Part shown: positions 6,113-6,507 of the stretch, piece by piece
How positions within the stretch are numbered: position 1 is the first letter of the stretch
Layout: each line of letters opens with the position of its first letter
Assembly: GCA_027295645.1 (NCBI GenBank)
Contig: JAPUKM010000140.1
Coordinates: 1 to 6,507, forward strand
Direction of reading: 5' to 3'
From: Chloroflexota bacterium
GTDB taxonomy: Bacteria > Chloroflexota > Dehalococcoidia > Lucifugimonadales > JAPUKM01
DNA length: 6,507 nucleotides
The notes under the pieces: model-generated
The model's database searches: none
Told to the model about the DNA's origin: nothing
What the model saw: only the letters and a program-made list of their open reading frames with translations
Program-made: the position numbers and the translations under genes

Positions 6113-6507
6113 CTACACGCGGCGGATCCTCGGCTCCAGCAACGCGATGCCCGCAACGATAACGATGCACACGCCACCGATGACCGCGATCGCCGCCGAA
6201 ACATCAACGACATCGGCAATGAGGCCCGCCCCGACGCTGGCAAGCGGTGCCATGGCGGTGTCCAGGAGCGTCATGCTGATGATGCGTCCCTGGAGCGAGG
6301 GCGGCGTGAGTTGCAACAGCGCAGCGTTGTTGGACGTGCGGAAGACGGTCTGGCAGGCCCCCGCCAGCGAGATGATGGGGAACACGGCAACCGCCCAGGG
6401 TACGCCGCCCAGTAGAATGAGGACAATGCCGTACCCCACTCCTGCAACGATCATCAGCCGTCCTTTATGTGCTATGTCACGGCGCGAGGCCAGGGTGAGC
6501 CCGCCAA
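6113..6507 (-). CDS. Major facilitator superfamily transporter, C-terminal part
   Basis: This gene is cut by the right window edge. The last 130 residues are visible, ending at TAG (6115-6113). The frame stays open to base 6507, so the ATG at 6454 is internal and not the start. The visible part begins GGLTLASRRDIAHKGRLM, the cytoplasmic basic loop typical of MFS proteins. Hydrophobic helices follow (VAGVGYGIVLILLGG, AVAVFPIISLAGACQ, then APLASVGAGLIADVV and AAIAVIGGVCIVIVAGIALL). Between them is RTSNNAALLQLTPPSLQGRIISM, a pattern I associate with the EntS-like MFS_3 exporter group. The protein is an inner-membrane, proton-driven transporter, probably an exporter; its substrate cannot be inferred. 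The C-terminus EPRIRRV is short and basic. Transcription continuing into the LLM gene is possible across the 109-base gap. Confidence 0.85.
   Translation of the reverse strand, partial: GGLTLASRRDIAHKGRLMIVAGVGYGIVLILLGGVPWAVAVFPIISLAGACQTVFRTSNNAALLQLTPPSLQGRIISMTLLDTAMAPLASVGAGLIADVVDVSAAIAVIGGVCIVIVAGIALLEPRIRRV

Noticed and set aside
6113..6454. A small complete 113-residue membrane protein starting at ATG 6454
   Set aside because: The frame continues upstream to the window edge with a typical MFS cytoplasmic loop, so the ATG is internal.

Overview
The window reads as an ordinary chromosomal segment of a GC-rich bacterium, most likely a Chloroflexota (Dehalococcoidia/SAR202-like) lineage. 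That placement is inference. It rests on a lipoprotein with a long Thr/Pro linker after the lipobox, a secreted MA-type metallopeptidase with a Pro-rich C-terminal stalk and membrane anchor, a flavin-dependent LLM oxidoreductase, and a stand-alone Zn-ribbon/OB-fold (DUF35) protein. All of these are common in that phylum. No 16S or other decisive marker is present.

Layout, left to right. Positions 1-178 (+) are the C-terminal end of endonuclease V (nfi). A 115-base leader follows, containing a strong hairpin and an overlapping G-quadruplex-type G-run. Positions 294-1392 (+) are prfB (release factor 2), which is interrupted by the classic CTT-TGA-C programmed +1 frameshift site, so the intact 365-residue protein exists only after the shift. 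Five bases later (1398-2762) comes a secreted zinc metallopeptidase. Its stop codon overlaps the Shine-Dalgarno sequence of the next gene (2771-4483), an OppA/DppA-type substrate-binding lipoprotein. These three genes look like one translationally coupled operon that joins a translation termination factor to two exported proteins. An AT-rich 69-base gap with a perfect 21-bp dyad precedes a DUF35 protein (4553-4963, +). It converges with an LLM-class flavin oxidoreductase (4984-6003, -). Upstream of that gene on the same strand lies the C-terminal part of an MFS exporter (6113 to the window edge, -).

The exported peptidase and the peptide-type binding protein could act together in external peptide scavenging, but no permease or ATPase genes are in view. 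The DUF35, LLM and MFS genes show no clear pathway link to the operon or to each other.

I see no mobile element, CRISPR array, RNA gene or clearly new multi-gene system. The points most worth a second look are the prfB frameshift site with a degenerate internal Shine-Dalgarno, the GGH-GGQ arrangement in the RF2 catalytic loop, the hairpin/G-quadruplex leader, and the 21-bp dyad before the DUF35 gene.
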